Assembly: GCA_948579315.1 (NCBI GenBank)
Contig: CAPAOL010000001.1
Location: 124,001 to 188,000, forward strand
Length of the DNA stretch: 64,000 nucleotides
Source: an uncultured Phocaeicola sp.
GTDB taxonomy: Bacteria > Bacteroidota > Bacteroidia > Bacteroidales > Bacteroidaceae
Direction of reading: 5' to 3'
Position numbers and translations under genes: made by a program
Notes under the pieces: generated by a model
The model's database searches: none
What the model was told of the DNA's origin: nothing
Seen by the model: the letters and a program-made list of their open reading frames with translations, nothing else
In this document: piece by piece, positions 25,353 through 34,612 of the stretch
Numbering within the stretch: the first letter of the stretch is position 1
Layout: every line of letters starts with the position of its first letter

Positions 25353-27434
25353 TTAATTTTTCCCTTTCTTATAGTTCTCCAATCCGGTCTGCAAGAATTC
25401 GATATACTTAGGAATATCTTCGTTATAAGCATACGACTTATTCAACGGTTTACCCTGATTGTCCAACAATACATAGAAAGGCTGGGCGTTGGCTCCGAAT
25501 TTCACACGTTGCAGATAACTCCATTTATCGCCGACAGTACGTAAAGTACGTTCTGTACCGTTCTCGATTATCTTTACGGGTTCGGTCAACGGAGTCTTAT
25601 TATCAACATAGAGAGTAATCAGTACATAATCGTTATTAATCAAATCACTCACTTTCGGATCAGTCCACACCGCTGCTTCCATCTTACGACAGTTTACGCA
25701 ACCATATCCGGTAAAGTCGAGCATAACGGGCTTTCCGTTCAGACGGGCATATTCCATGCCTAAATCATAATCATCGAATTTCGCATGTACCTCGTTCTTA
25801 TACAAATTGAAGTCTTGCGTCTGCATAGGCGGAGCAAATGCAGATACGGCCTTCAATGGCGCTCCCCACAAACCGGGAACCATATATACAGCGAACGCTA
25901 AAGAGATTAATGCCATAAAGAAGCGGGTGACTCCCACCTTATTATCATCGTCATCATGCGGAAATTTGATCTTACCCAACAGATAGAATCCAAGCAAAGC
26001 AAAGATTACAATCCACAGAGCCAGGAATGTTTCGCGGTCAAGCAGTCTCCAACCGTAAGCCAAATCAGCTACCGACAAGAATTTAAGCGCAAACGCCAAT
26101 TCGAGGAAGCCCAGCGTTACTTTGATTACATTCATCCATCCACCGGACTTCGGCATAGATTTCAGCCAAGACGGGAACAGGGCGAAAAGCGTAAATGGCA
26201 ATGCCAAAGCAATGGCAAATCCCAACATACCGATTGCCGGAGCAACTACACTTCCTGTGGTAGATACCTGTACCAGCAGAAATCCGATAATCGGACCTGT
26301 ACAAGAGAAAGATACCAATGAAAGCGTGAAAGCCATCAGGAAAATACTTAATAATCCGGTCGTAGATTCTGCTTTGCTATCTACTGCGTTTCCCCATTTC
26401 GAGGGTAGTCTGATTTCAAACGCTCCAAAGAATGAAGCGGCAAAAATCACCAACATCAGGAAGAAGAGAATGTTGAAAATAGCATTGGTAGATAAAGCGT
26501 TTAATGCACTGGCACCGAAAATCAACGTGATAGCCAAACCTAATGCCACATAAATCACGACGATAGATGCACCATACGTCCACGCATCACGAATTCCTTT
26601 CTTTTTGTCTTTACTGCGTTTCAGGAAAAAGCTGACTGTCATTGGAATAATCGGCCACACACAAGGAGTGAACAAAGCCAATAATCCTCCAAGGAACCCA
26701 GTAATGAATATATATATCCAGGACATATCTTTCTGACTGTGCTCCTCGCCTAATGCTTGCAGATCACTAATAACGGGTTTCCAAAGTTCACTGGAGGCAA
26801 CTGCCGACTGAATATCCGTGGCTGCTTCCGTTGTAGTTGCAGGCACCAACTCCATCATAGCAGATGAGTCTTTCGAAGCAACAGGAGTTGCCTCTTCTTT
26901 CTTATCTGCCTTATCCACTTCTTTTTGCTCCGGTTGTTCTGCTTTCGGTTGTTCTGTTTTCGCTGCAACAGCATTTCCGGTTTTCGCTACTCCCGAAAAC
27001 TTAAATGGCACTTGAGTAGGAGGCAGACAACTCTCGTCATCACAAGCTCCGAATTCCAGATAACCTTCTATTGCGTAAGCTCCACCCGTCAATTTTACTT
27101 TCTGCACAAACTTTGCCGTATTCTCGAAATAGCGTACCTTCATTTCGAATAATTTATCGAAAGTAGATACTTCTTTGCCCACAGGCTTCAGTTTACCGAC
27201 AAGCTCGACGCCCGATTTATTATCCACATTAAATGTTGCAGCAATAGGACCGCCATCTCCCAAGTCGGTAGAATAAACATGCCAACCTTTATCAATGGTA
27301 GCCGTAAACACCACCTCTGCCTCCGTATCGGAGAGAGGTGTCAATTCTGTTTTAAACTTTACCGGATCTTTGATCTGCGCTTGCAATGCATATACAACAA
27401 AGCTTAAAAGCAGGAAAGAAATTATTTTTCTCAT
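25353..27434 (-). CDS. dsbD: Thiol:disulfide interchange protein DsbD
   Basis: Transfers electrons from cytoplasmic thioredoxin to periplasmic disulfide reductases. From the ATG at 27434 it has 693 residues and a good signal peptide (MRKIISFLLLSF to LQAQ). The ATG at 27458 overlaps the upstream gene and spoils the signal peptide. The N-terminal DsbD-alpha-like domain has the Cys pair in GACDDESCLPP. Eight or so membrane helices (about 245-560) include Cys in FTPCVWPIIPM and SFSCTGPIIG. The C-terminal thioredoxin domain has the active site GYGCVNCRKME. A Glu/Lys/Pro-rich linker lies near 165-200. Confidence 0.93.
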   Translation of the reverse strand: MRKIISFLLLSFVVYALQAQIKDPVKFKTELTPLSDTEAEVVFTATIDKGWHVYSTDLGDGGPIAATFNVDNKSGVELVGKLKPVGKEVSTFDKLFEMKVRYFENTAKFVQKVKLTGGAYAIEGYLEFGACDDESCLPPTQVPFKFSGVAKTGNAVAAKTEQPKAEQPEQKEVDKADKKEEATPVASKDSSAMMELVPATTTEAATDIQSAVASSELWKPVISDLQALGEEHSQKDMSWIYIFITGFLGGLLALFTPCVWPIIPMTVSFFLKRSKDKKKGIRDAWTYGASIVVIYVALGLAITLIFGASALNALSTNAIFNILFFLMLVIFAASFFGAFEIRLPSKWGNAVDSKAESTTGLLSIFLMAFTLSLVSFSCTGPIIGFLLVQVSTTGSVVAPAIGMLGFAIALALPFTLFALFPSWLKSMPKSGGWMNVIKVTLGFLELAFALKFLSVADLAYGWRLLDRETFLALWIVIFALLGFYLLGKIKFPHDDDDNKVGVTRFFMALISLAFAVYMVPGLWGAPLKAVSAFAPPMQTQDFNLYKNEVHAKFDDYDLGMEYARLNGKPVMLDFTGYGCVNCRKMEAAVWTDPKVSDLINNDYVLITLYVDNKTPLTEPVKIIENGTERTLRTVGDKWSYLQRVKFGANAQPFYVLLDNQGKPLNKSYAYNEDIPKYIEFLQTGLENYKKGKN

Positions 27435-27447
27435 CTTATTTTGGGGT

Positions 27448-27747
27448 TTATAATTCATAGTCTACGCATGCACGGCTTTCTTTCGTATCAGCCAGAATCT
27501 TGCCGGCAGCTACATGGTCGGGATGTGTTGCATAGAATTTCACATCTTCTAGTGTATCAAACTCACTGTAAAGCGCAATATTCCATGTTTCACCGGGATT
27601 CATATTCAATCCGACTTCCACTTTGCGAATAACAGAGATTTTAGCAGGAAGAGCTTCTATCGCTTCCTTGAATTTAGTCATGACTACCAGTTTCTCTTCA
27701 GCAGGAACTTCGTCTTTTAACTTAAATAATACAATGTGTTTTACCAT
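27448..27747 (-). CDS. Dabb-family (stress-responsive alpha/beta barrel) protein
   Basis: A 99-residue protein beginning MVKHIVLFKLKDEVPAEEK, with GLNMNPGETWNIALYSEFDTLEDVKFYATHP-type spacing, matches the dimeric ferredoxin-like Dabb family. The biochemical role of most members is unknown. It ends 13 bp before the chosen dsbD start and is probably co-transcribed with it from the minus-strand box at 27817-27824. Confidence 0.88.
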   Translation of the reverse strand: MVKHIVLFKLKDEVPAEEKLVVMTKFKEAIEALPAKISVIRKVEVGLNMNPGETWNIALYSEFDTLEDVKFYATHPDHVAAGKILADTKESRACVDYEL

Positions 27748-27774
27748 TACGTTGTTATTTTAATGAATTGTTTC

Positions 27775-27782
27775 TATATTTG
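27775..27782 (+). promoter_or_regulatory. Predicted udk promoter -7 box
   Basis: TATATTTG on the plus strand matches TAnnTTTG. A GTTG at 27751-27754, 20 bp upstream, can serve as a one-mismatch -33 element. The resulting 5' leader is about 65 bases and contains a palindrome, TTAATGC/GCATTAA (27788-27808). Confidence 0.5.
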
Positions 27783-27816
27783 TCTTGTTAATGCAATCAT
27801 CGCATTAATAGTAATG

Positions 27817-27824
27817 CAAAAATA
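27817..27824 (-). promoter_or_regulatory. Predicted -7 box of the Dabb-dsbD operon
   Basis: TATTTTTG on the minus strand matches TAnnTTTG, about 70 bases before the Dabb gene ATG at 27747. No TTTG at proper spacing is seen. The palindrome at 27788-27808 lies in the leader shared with the divergent udk promoter. Confidence 0.4.
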
Positions 27825-27855
27825 CTCTATTTAGTTCAAATATACATTTAAAGAG

Positions 27856-28467
27856 ATGTTAATTATAGGAATAGCAGGCGGAACGGGCTCTGGAAAGACC
27901 ACCGTCGTACGGAAAATTATAGAAAGTCTCCCCGCAGGAGAAGTAGTACTCTTACCACAGGATTCATACTACAAAGATAGTAGCCATGTTCCGGTTGAAG
28001 AACGCCAGAATATCAATTTTGACCATCCCGATGCTTTTGAATGGAGTCTACTATCCAAACATGTCATGATGCTGAAAGAAGGAAATAGCATCGAACAGCC
28101 TACTTATTCTTATCTCACTTGTACGCGCCAGCCCGAAACGATTCATATCGAACCTCGTGAAGTGATTATCATTGAAGGAATCCTTGCCTTATGTGATAAA
28201 AAGCTGCGCAATATGATGGACCTTAAGATTTTTGTAGATGCCGATCCAGACGAACGCCTGATACGTGTTATCCAAAGAGATGTTATTGAGCGCGGACGTA
28301 CTGCCGAAGCTGTAATGGAACGCTATACACGGGTTTTAAAGCCTATGCACCTGCAATTTATCGAACCATGCAAACGATATGCCGACCTTATTGTACCGGA
28401 AGGCGGCAGTAATAAGGTAGCTATTGATATACTAACTATGTACATCAAGAAACACTTGAAGAGTTGA
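27856..28467 (+). CDS. udk: Uridine kinase
   Basis: Phosphorylates uridine and cytidine to the monophosphates in pyrimidine salvage. The 203-residue length is normal. The P-loop GIAGGTGSGKTTV is at the N-terminus. It is followed by LLPQDSYYKD, the NFDHPDAFEW nucleoside-binding segment, PTYSYLTCTR and VIIIEGILAL, and then the RLIRVIQRDVIERGR lid. It overlaps the upstream part of the next gene's frame and is probably co-transcribed with it. Confidence 0.95.
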   Translation: MLIIGIAGGTGSGKTTVVRKIIESLPAGEVVLLPQDSYYKDSSHVPVEERQNINFDHPDAFEWSLLSKHVMMLKEGNSIEQPTYSYLTCTRQPETIHIEPREVIIIEGILALCDKKLRNMMDLKIFVDADPDERLIRVIQRDVIERGRTAEAVMERYTRVLKPMHLQFIEPCKRYADLIVPEGGSNKVAIDILTMYIKKHLKS

Positions 28468-28492
28468 GAGTGGAAAACGGAGAGTTGAGAGT
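28461..28492. repeat. Short direct repeat at the udk/mltF-like junction
   Basis: The 11-mer GAGTTGAGAGT occurs at 28461-28471 and again at 28482-28492. Similar GAGAGTTGAGAGT-type strings are, to my knowledge, common between Bacteroides genes; this cannot be tested here. It separates the udk stop from the probable start at 28503. Confidence 0.6.
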
Positions 28493-28502
28493 TAAAAGCA
28501 AA

Positions 28503-29903
28503 ATGTCAGGTATGAATGCCAAGACACTGATTATCCCTTTATTCCTCGTATTGTTCTGCTGCGTGTTCGGATGCCGGAACAAGCAACATAGTACAACGGA
28601 TGAATCCACACGTGATCTTCCACAAATAAAAGATAGTGGCGAACTCGTTGTATTGACATTGTACAGCTCTACTTCCTATTTTATTTACCGCGGACAGGAA
28701 ATGGGATTCCAGTATGAACTTAGCGAGCAGTTTGCCAAAAGCCTGGGACTAAAGCTTAGGATTGAAGTTGCCAACAGCGTTGACGAGATGATTCAAAAAT
28801 TGCTGGCAGGCGAAGGAGATATGATTGCCTATAATCTGCCTATCACCAAAGAGTGGAAAGACAGTCTGCTTTATTGTGGTGAAGATGTCATCACCCATCA
28901 AGTGATTGTTCAGCAAGGAAGAGGAAAACAGAAGCCATTAAAAGACGTAACCGAACTGGTAGGAAAAGATATATACGTAAAGCCGGGGAAATATTACGAC
29001 CGCCTCGTCAATCTGAACAGCGAATTAGGGGGCGGCATCCGGATTCACGAAGTTACCAATGACAGTACTACCATCGAGGACTTGATAACGCAAGTGGCGC
29101 AAGGAAAAATCCCGTATACAGTAGCCGACAACGACTTGGCAAAATTAAATAAGACCTATTATCCTAATTTAAATATCGATCTGTCTATCAGTTTCGATCA
29201 ACGGTCTTCGTGGGCAGTACGAAAAGACAGCCCTGAACTGGCAGCCGCCGCTACTAAATGGCATCAGGAAAATATGACCTCTCCTGCCTACACTGCCAGT
29301 ATGAAACGTTATTTTGAGAATAGTAAAATGATGCCCCACTCTCCTATCCTTTCATTGAAAGAGGGGAAAATATCTCATTATGATGATTTATTCAGAAAGT
29401 ATTCCAAAGATATCGGATGGGATTGGCGTATGCTGGCGTCACTAGCCTATACTGAATCTAATTTCGATACTACCGCAGTTTCCTGGGCCGGCGCTAAAGG
29501 GCTGATGCAGTTAATGCCTGCCACCGCCCGGGCAATGGGAGTACCTCCCGGCAAAGAGCAGAATCCGGAGGAAAGTGTGAAAGCGGCTACTAAATATATC
29601 GCCGCTACCGACCGCAGCTTCAGTATGATTCCCGACAAACAGGAACGGCTTAACTTCATCCTTGCATCTTATAATGCCGGCTTGGGGCATATATACGATG
29701 CCATGGCACTAGCCGAAAAATACGGAAAGAACAAACTGATATGGAAAGACAATGTAGAAAACTTCATCCTACTCAAAAGCAACGAAGAATACTTTACCGA
29801 TCCTGTCTGCAAAAACGGGTATTTCCGTGGTATCGAGACTTACAATTTCGTACGTGATATCATGTCGCGTTACGAATCTTACAAGAAGAAAATAAAAGCG
29901 TGA
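28503..29903 (+). CDS. MltF-like lytic transglycosylase lipoprotein
   Basis: Cleaves peptidoglycan between MurNAc and GlcNAc. The start at 28503 gives 466 residues, with a lipobox cysteine in CCVFGCRNK. The frame is open back to 28464 through the repeat, and an ATG at 28512 is also possible. A solute-binding-protein-3 domain (about residues 45-275) precedes a C-terminal SLT domain with the catalytic Glu in LAYTESNFDTTAVSW, then GAKGLMQLMPATA and ILASYNAGLGHI. This is the MltF domain order. It should be anchored in the outer membrane facing the periplasm. Confidence 0.9.
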   Translation: MSGMNAKTLIIPLFLVLFCCVFGCRNKQHSTTDESTRDLPQIKDSGELVVLTLYSSTSYFIYRGQEMGFQYELSEQFAKSLGLKLRIEVANSVDEMIQKLLAGEGDMIAYNLPITKEWKDSLLYCGEDVITHQVIVQQGRGKQKPLKDVTELVGKDIYVKPGKYYDRLVNLNSELGGGIRIHEVTNDSTTIEDLITQVAQGKIPYTVADNDLAKLNKTYYPNLNIDLSISFDQRSSWAVRKDSPELAAAATKWHQENMTSPAYTASMKRYFENSKMMPHSPILSLKEGKISHYDDLFRKYSKDIGWDWRMLASLAYTESNFDTTAVSWAGAKGLMQLMPATARAMGVPPGKEQNPEESVKAATKYIAATDRSFSMIPDKQERLNFILASYNAGLGHIYDAMALAEKYGKNKLIWKDNVENFILLKSNEEYFTDPVCKNGYFRGIETYNFVRDIMSRYESYKKKIKA

Positions 29904-29908
29904 AAACA

Positions 29909-29977
29909 AGTATTAAGTATTAAATATTACACCATGCGGATAAGCACCTCAAAGGTCACGGTTAATACTTAATACTT
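29909..29977. terminator. Inverted repeat between convergent genes
   Basis: A perfect 16-bp inverted repeat pairs 29909-29924 with 29962-29977 (right arm TTAATACTTAATACTT) across a 37-base loop. It lies between the mltF-like gene (+) and the symporter gene (-). An all-A/T stem with a weak T-run after it on the plus strand makes it a possible bidirectional terminator, or a dispersed intergenic palindrome. Confidence 0.6.
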
Positions 29978-29982
29978 TATAC

Positions 29983-31527
29983 TTATTTTTTGGTCATTAA
30001 GCTGATTACGATGATAGCTAATACAGATAATGGTAAGGCAAATAATATCGGATCAATCACAGGGAAGGGATAAGTGGTAATCAATACATCCCGTCCAAAT
30101 AATGCTTTGCAGATACCTAATGCTGCAGATTCTTTCTGATGAAGAAATACAAGGGCAAACAGGCTACCGATTGTTCCGACCCAAAGACTTGCCATGACAC
30201 CCTGCTTAGTAGCTTTCTTCCAATATAAAGCACAGAAATAGGCTGGAAGGAAAGCTGCCGCACAAATCCCCATAAAGATAGAAGTTCCACGGGCGATAAT
30301 ATCATGAGGCAACATATAGCAAATAATGTAGCTGACCAGAATAGAGAACAATACTCCCAGACGAATCACATTGGTCAGTTTATTCCGCGAACGGGGTTTA
30401 TAAGTTCCATAAATATCAGAACCTACCGAAGCACCCATTGTATGGAACTGCGAGCTTAGTGTAGACATACTGGCCGAAAGGATACATAACATAAACAGTG
30501 CGGCAAACCAGTCGGGCATCGCTTTATTAATAAAATACGGAATAATCTTATCGATGTCCTGCACTACTTCGGTAGCAACCGCTCCTTCTGTTTTCAGGAA
30601 GAAAAGGTTACTCAAAGCTCCGGCATGATAGATAGCTCCTACGGTTATAATCAAAAAGAAACAACCGATAAATACACCGCGGTTTAATTGTTTGCTACTC
30701 TCCACAGTCATAAAACGAACCACTAGCTGGGGTTGCGCAAGACATCCGATTCCTACTCCTAAAATAAGGGAAGTAACAAGTGAGTACCATTGTGGTGAAC
30801 CTGTAACAGGCATTGCAGTCCATCCCTGATGTCCCAATGCTTTAAATTTTTCCGGGACTAACGGAGCAATAGCAGCCAACTCTTTATTCGCTTCGGTAAA
30901 ACCCATACCGAGCACCTGATATAGAGAGAATAATAGAAACAGCATGCAACCGAACATGATTACTGCCTGTAAAGCATCTGTATACATGACTCCTTTCATA
31001 CCGCCTGCAATAACATAAGCAGCAATAACCAATGTAAATATCAACAAAGAGATATTGAAATCAATCTGAAAGATCTGTTCGATAAATACAGCTCCCCCTT
31101 TCATCACAACTGCTGCATAAAGCGGCATTCCGATGAAAATAACAGCAGCAATAAATACCTGTATATTACGGGAACGAAAATGACGGCCTAATAATTGAGG
31201 GAAAGTGCTCACATTCAGTTTTGCACCCATACGCCGGGTACGTAAACCGAAAAAGATAAAAGCTATAACAACTCCGATAAACATATTCAGGAAACAGAGC
31301 CACTGAATACCCATTCCGAAAGCTGCCGCCACTCCTCCAAAACCTACAATAGCAGATGCGGAGATAAACGTAGCACCATACGAAAGTGCCATAACAATAG
31401 GATTCATCTGACGTCCGCCTACCAGATAGTCACTGCTATTCGTTGTTTTCTTGTATCCCAAAAAGCCGAGATAAGCAAGTGACAGGAGATATCCTATCAC
31501 AATCAAGCTGAGTGTAAATGTATTCAT
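29983..31527 (-). CDS. Sodium:solute symporter (SSS family)
   Basis: Inner-membrane transporter of 514 residues with about 13 hydrophobic segments. Typical stretches are LVGGRQMNPIVMALSYGATFISASAIVGFGG near the N-terminus, VIAGGMKGVMYTDALQAVIMF in the middle and LSASMSTLSSQFHTMG, which belongs to the sodium site. The substrate is not determinable; pantothenate, proline or organic acids are all possible in this family. The start overlaps the stop of the small gene upstream (ATGA), so the two are translationally coupled. Confidence 0.88.
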   Translation of the reverse strand: MNTFTLSLIVIGYLLSLAYLGFLGYKKTTNSSDYLVGGRQMNPIVMALSYGATFISASAIVGFGGVAAAFGMGIQWLCFLNMFIGVVIAFIFFGLRTRRMGAKLNVSTFPQLLGRHFRSRNIQVFIAAVIFIGMPLYAAVVMKGGAVFIEQIFQIDFNISLLIFTLVIAAYVIAGGMKGVMYTDALQAVIMFGCMLFLLFSLYQVLGMGFTEANKELAAIAPLVPEKFKALGHQGWTAMPVTGSPQWYSLVTSLILGVGIGCLAQPQLVVRFMTVESSKQLNRGVFIGCFFLIITVGAIYHAGALSNLFFLKTEGAVATEVVQDIDKIIPYFINKAMPDWFAALFMLCILSASMSTLSSQFHTMGASVGSDIYGTYKPRSRNKLTNVIRLGVLFSILVSYIICYMLPHDIIARGTSIFMGICAAAFLPAYFCALYWKKATKQGVMASLWVGTIGSLFALVFLHQKESAALGICKALFGRDVLITTYPFPVIDPILFALPLSVLAIIVISLMTKK

Positions 31528-31649
31528 CGAGTTTCGTCTTTTTCGTCGTCCTTATTCCAATACTTCAGCCCAAACCAGGCAGCAAAGATCACACATACCA
31601 CTGAAAGAAGGTAAGGCAGAATTATAAAAGGGTCGTCTATTCCAAACAT
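31524..31649 (-). CDS. Small symporter accessory membrane protein
   Basis: A 41-residue frame begins MFGIDDPFIILPYLL, with one hydrophobic helix (about 8-25) and a charged C-terminus (WNKDDEKDETR). Its TGA overlaps the symporter ATG. Small single-helix proteins encoded directly before SSS-family symporters are annotated as symporter small accessory proteins, and size, topology and coupling all fit. It would sit in the inner membrane with the symporter. Confidence 0.8.
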   Translation of the reverse strand: MFGIDDPFIILPYLLSVVCVIFAAWFGLKYWNKDDEKDETR

Positions 31650-31678
31650 TTGCGTATCAGATTTAATCAATTAAGACG

Positions 31679-31708
31679 CAAATGTAAGCAAATTATTGAA
31701 AAAACAAA
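31679..31708 (-). promoter_or_regulatory. Promoter of the symporter operon
   Basis: On the minus strand, TTTG (31708-31705) and TACATTTG (31686-31679) are separated by 18 bp, close to the Bacteroidales consensus. The start of the 41-residue gene is 30 bases downstream of the -7 box. Confidence 0.6.
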
Positions 31709-31750
31709 ACTTTTGTTTAGTAATACTGATTATAGTATATCTTTCTCTCA

Positions 31751-31834
31751 TCAAATTTCTGTTTCGGGTTCTCTTTTGTAGCCTGGTAATTTGCGTACCA
31801 CCTGCATACGGCCTTCATAAAGATAGGCAACCAT
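31751..31834 (-). other. Unassigned short reading frame after metH
   Basis: Downstream of the metH stop, the same frame stays open without a stop from 31864 to 31754. An internal ATG at 31834 would give 27 residues starting MVAYLYEGRMQVVRKLPG and ending in a TGA at 31753-31751. It reads like protein sequence (mixed charge, aromatic residues, no low complexity) but I recognise no family. It could be a small gene, the remnant of a lost C-terminal gene part, or chance. Confidence 0.3.
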
Positions 31835-31864
31835 TGAACCCAGTGTAGTACGGTCGGATACTAT

Positions 31865-34612
31865 TTAAAACAGATTCAACTTATTTTTCTGCGCCTCTTC
31901 CAATGAAACTGTTTCACGTTTCAGCAGACCGCTTTTTTCACGAAGCGCCTCGTATTCGCTATTCAGTTCGTTCACCAATTCGGCTTTCAGCTGTGGATTC
32001 AATAATTTGGAAGCAACACTTGCATTTTGGGAAGCATCTTTCAGATGTACCACCGGAGCGTGATAGACAGGAGCAATCTTCAATGCCGTATGCATTTTCG
32101 ATGTAGTAGCCCCACCAATCAGAAGAGGAATATCCAGTCCTGCTTTTTCGAGTTCCAAAGCCACATGCGCCATTTCTTCCAAAGAGGGAGTAATCAGACC
32201 ACTCAATCCGATCATATCCACTTTTTCTTCAATAGCACGCTGCACAATGGTTTCCGCCGGCACCATCACTCCCAAGTCTACAATATCATAACCATTGCAA
32301 GCCATCACCACCGCTACAATATTTTTTCCAATATCGTGCACATCGCCCTTTACAGTTGCCAGCAACACTTTTCCAGCCGCGGCGCTTCCTTCCACTTTTT
32401 CCGATTCGATAATCGGTTGCAGGATAGCTACGGCTTTTTTCATCGTACGGGCAGTCTTCACAACCTGGGGAAGGAACATTTTACCGGCACCAAACAACTC
32501 GCCTACATAATTCATTCCATCCATCAACGGTCCTTCAATCACATCGACTGCTTTATCATAAAGCGGCAATGCTTCTGCAAAATCCTGTTCAAGGAAATCT
32601 CCGATTCCTTTCATCAAGGCATATTTCAAGCGTTCCTGAACGGATTCTTCTCTCCACGCATCTTGTTTGGCAGCTGGTTGTCCGGCAGTTCCGCTCATAG
32701 TTGCTTTCAGCGATTCCGCCAATTCTATCAGACGTTCCGCTGCGTCCGGACGACGATTCAAGACAACATCTTCTATCTTTTCCAATACATCGGTCGGGAT
32801 ATCACTATATAACACGGAAGTACCCGGATTCACAATCCCCATGTCCATTCCTTGCTGAATGGCATGATAAAGGAATACAGCATGCATCGCCTCACGGATA
32901 TAATTATTGCCACGGAAAGAGAAAGAAAGGTTACTGACTCCTCCGCTAATATGAGCACCCGGAAGGTTCTTTTTGATCCATGCGGTAGCTTCAATGAAAT
33001 CTACGGCATAGTTATTATGTTCTTCGATCCCTGTAGCTACGGCAAGCACATTGGGGTCAAAAATAATATCATGAGGATTAAAACCTACTTTATCTACCAA
33101 AAGACGGTAAGCCCGTTCGCAAACTTCTATTTTACGGGCGGCTGTATCTGCCTGACCTTTCTCATCAAAAGCCATTACGACGGCGGCTGCTCCATATTGG
33201 CGGATGATACGGGCATGTTCGAGGAAAACTTCCTCGCCTTCTTTCAGAGAAATGGAGTTAACGATTGACTTTCCTTGCAGACATTTCAGGCCGGCTTCAA
33301 TCACTTCCCATTTGGAAGAGTCAATCATTACCGGAACACGGGCTATTTCCGGTTCGGACATGATAAGATTCAGGAAAGTAGTCATCTCTGTCTTTGCGTC
33401 CAACAGTCCGTCATCCATATTGACGTCAATCACCAAGGCACCGTCTTCCACTTGTTGACGGGCGATGGAGAGAGCTTCATCATATTTCTTTTCGTTTACC
33501 AGACGGAGAAACTTACGAGAACCGGCTACGTTGCAACGTTCGCCGACATTTACAAAGTTAATTTCCGGTTTGACTTCCAATAGTTCAAGCCCGGAAAGCC
33601 ACATACAATCCGGTGCAAGAGCAGGGACGTGTGGTTTAGCACCTTTCACGAGGGCGGGATATTCGGCAATATAGGCATCTGTCGTTCCACAACAGCCGCC
33701 AATGATATTGATTAGTCCTTCTTCGATATATTCTCTCACTTCGTGAGCCATATCAGCAGGTGTCTGGTCATACTTACCCAGGCTATTCGGTAATCCGGCA
33801 TTCGGATAGGCGCTAATATAATAAGGTGCACGAGCTGCCAGTTGTTCAAGGAATGGTTTCAATTGGCGGGCTCCGAAAGAACAGTTTAAACCGACAGAAA
33901 AGATATTGGCATGTTGCACGGAAGCAAGAAATGCGTCCAATGTCTGGCCGGACAATGTTCGTCCGCCAATATCAGACACCGTTACAGATAACATGACAGG
34001 GACTTCGACGCCTGTTGCTTTCATTGCTTGTTCGGCTGCAAAAATAGCAGCTTTGGCATTCAGGGTATCAAAGATTGTTTCGATCAGAATGGCGTCTACG
34101 CCACCTTCAAGCATTGCTTCCATCTGTTGCTGATAGGATGCAGCCAGTTCGTCGTAACTCAAAGCACGATAAGCCGGATTGTTCACGTCCGGGCTCATAG
34201 AGCAGGTTTTATTGGTTGGTCCCACAGAGCCGGCTACAAAACGCGGTTTATCGGGATTCTTTGCAGTGTACTCGTCGGCAAGATCACGGGCTAGTTTTAC
34301 GGCTGCCAGATTCATCTCACGCACGTATTCTTCTACGTGATAATCAGCCATAGAAACTGTAGTCGAACTGAATGTATTGGTTTCGATGATATCCGCACCT
34401 GCTTCCAGGTATTTACGATGAATATCCTGAATCACGTCGGGACGTGTGAGACACAATAAGTCGTTATTCCCTTTCAACTGTCCGGGAATATGCGCAAACC
34501 GTTCACCACGAAAATCTTCTTCCTTGAGGTTATATTGTTGAATCATTGTACCCATTGCCCCATCCAGAATAAGGATGCGCTCGGATATGATTTGAGAGAT
34601 TGTCTTTTTCAT
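31865..34612 (-). CDS. metH: Cobalamin-dependent methionine synthase lacking the reactivation domain
   Basis: Transfers a methyl group from methyltetrahydrofolate via cobalamin to homocysteine. In 915 residues there are three of the four MetH modules. The homocysteine domain (1 to about 325) has zinc cysteines in GLNCSFGA and GGCCGTT. The pterin domain spans about 345-610 (NVGERCNVAGS, VIDVNMDDG). The cap and B12-binding domain (about 645-890) has the cobalt-ligating His in DVHDIGKN. The roughly 330-residue AdoMet-binding reactivation domain of the E. coli enzyme is absent. It lies 89 bp after smpB on the same strand. Confidence 0.95.
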   Translation of the reverse strand: MKKTISQIISERILILDGAMGTMIQQYNLKEEDFRGERFAHIPGQLKGNNDLLCLTRPDVIQDIHRKYLEAGADIIETNTFSSTTVSMADYHVEEYVREMNLAAVKLARDLADEYTAKNPDKPRFVAGSVGPTNKTCSMSPDVNNPAYRALSYDELAASYQQQMEAMLEGGVDAILIETIFDTLNAKAAIFAAEQAMKATGVEVPVMLSVTVSDIGGRTLSGQTLDAFLASVQHANIFSVGLNCSFGARQLKPFLEQLAARAPYYISAYPNAGLPNSLGKYDQTPADMAHEVREYIEEGLINIIGGCCGTTDAYIAEYPALVKGAKPHVPALAPDCMWLSGLELLEVKPEINFVNVGERCNVAGSRKFLRLVNEKKYDEALSIARQQVEDGALVIDVNMDDGLLDAKTEMTTFLNLIMSEPEIARVPVMIDSSKWEVIEAGLKCLQGKSIVNSISLKEGEEVFLEHARIIRQYGAAAVVMAFDEKGQADTAARKIEVCERAYRLLVDKVGFNPHDIIFDPNVLAVATGIEEHNNYAVDFIEATAWIKKNLPGAHISGGVSNLSFSFRGNNYIREAMHAVFLYHAIQQGMDMGIVNPGTSVLYSDIPTDVLEKIEDVVLNRRPDAAERLIELAESLKATMSGTAGQPAAKQDAWREESVQERLKYALMKGIGDFLEQDFAEALPLYDKAVDVIEGPLMDGMNYVGELFGAGKMFLPQVVKTARTMKKAVAILQPIIESEKVEGSAAAGKVLLATVKGDVHDIGKNIVAVVMACNGYDIVDLGVMVPAETIVQRAIEEKVDMIGLSGLITPSLEEMAHVALELEKAGLDIPLLIGGATTSKMHTALKIAPVYHAPVVHLKDASQNASVASKLLNPQLKAELVNELNSEYEALREKSGLLKRETVSLEEAQKNKLNLF

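Noticed and set aside
32027..32812. 261-codon plus-strand frame opposite metH
   Set aside because: Long but His/Ser/Arg-rich, without motifs, and it lies fully inside metH; it is a by-product of metH codon use.
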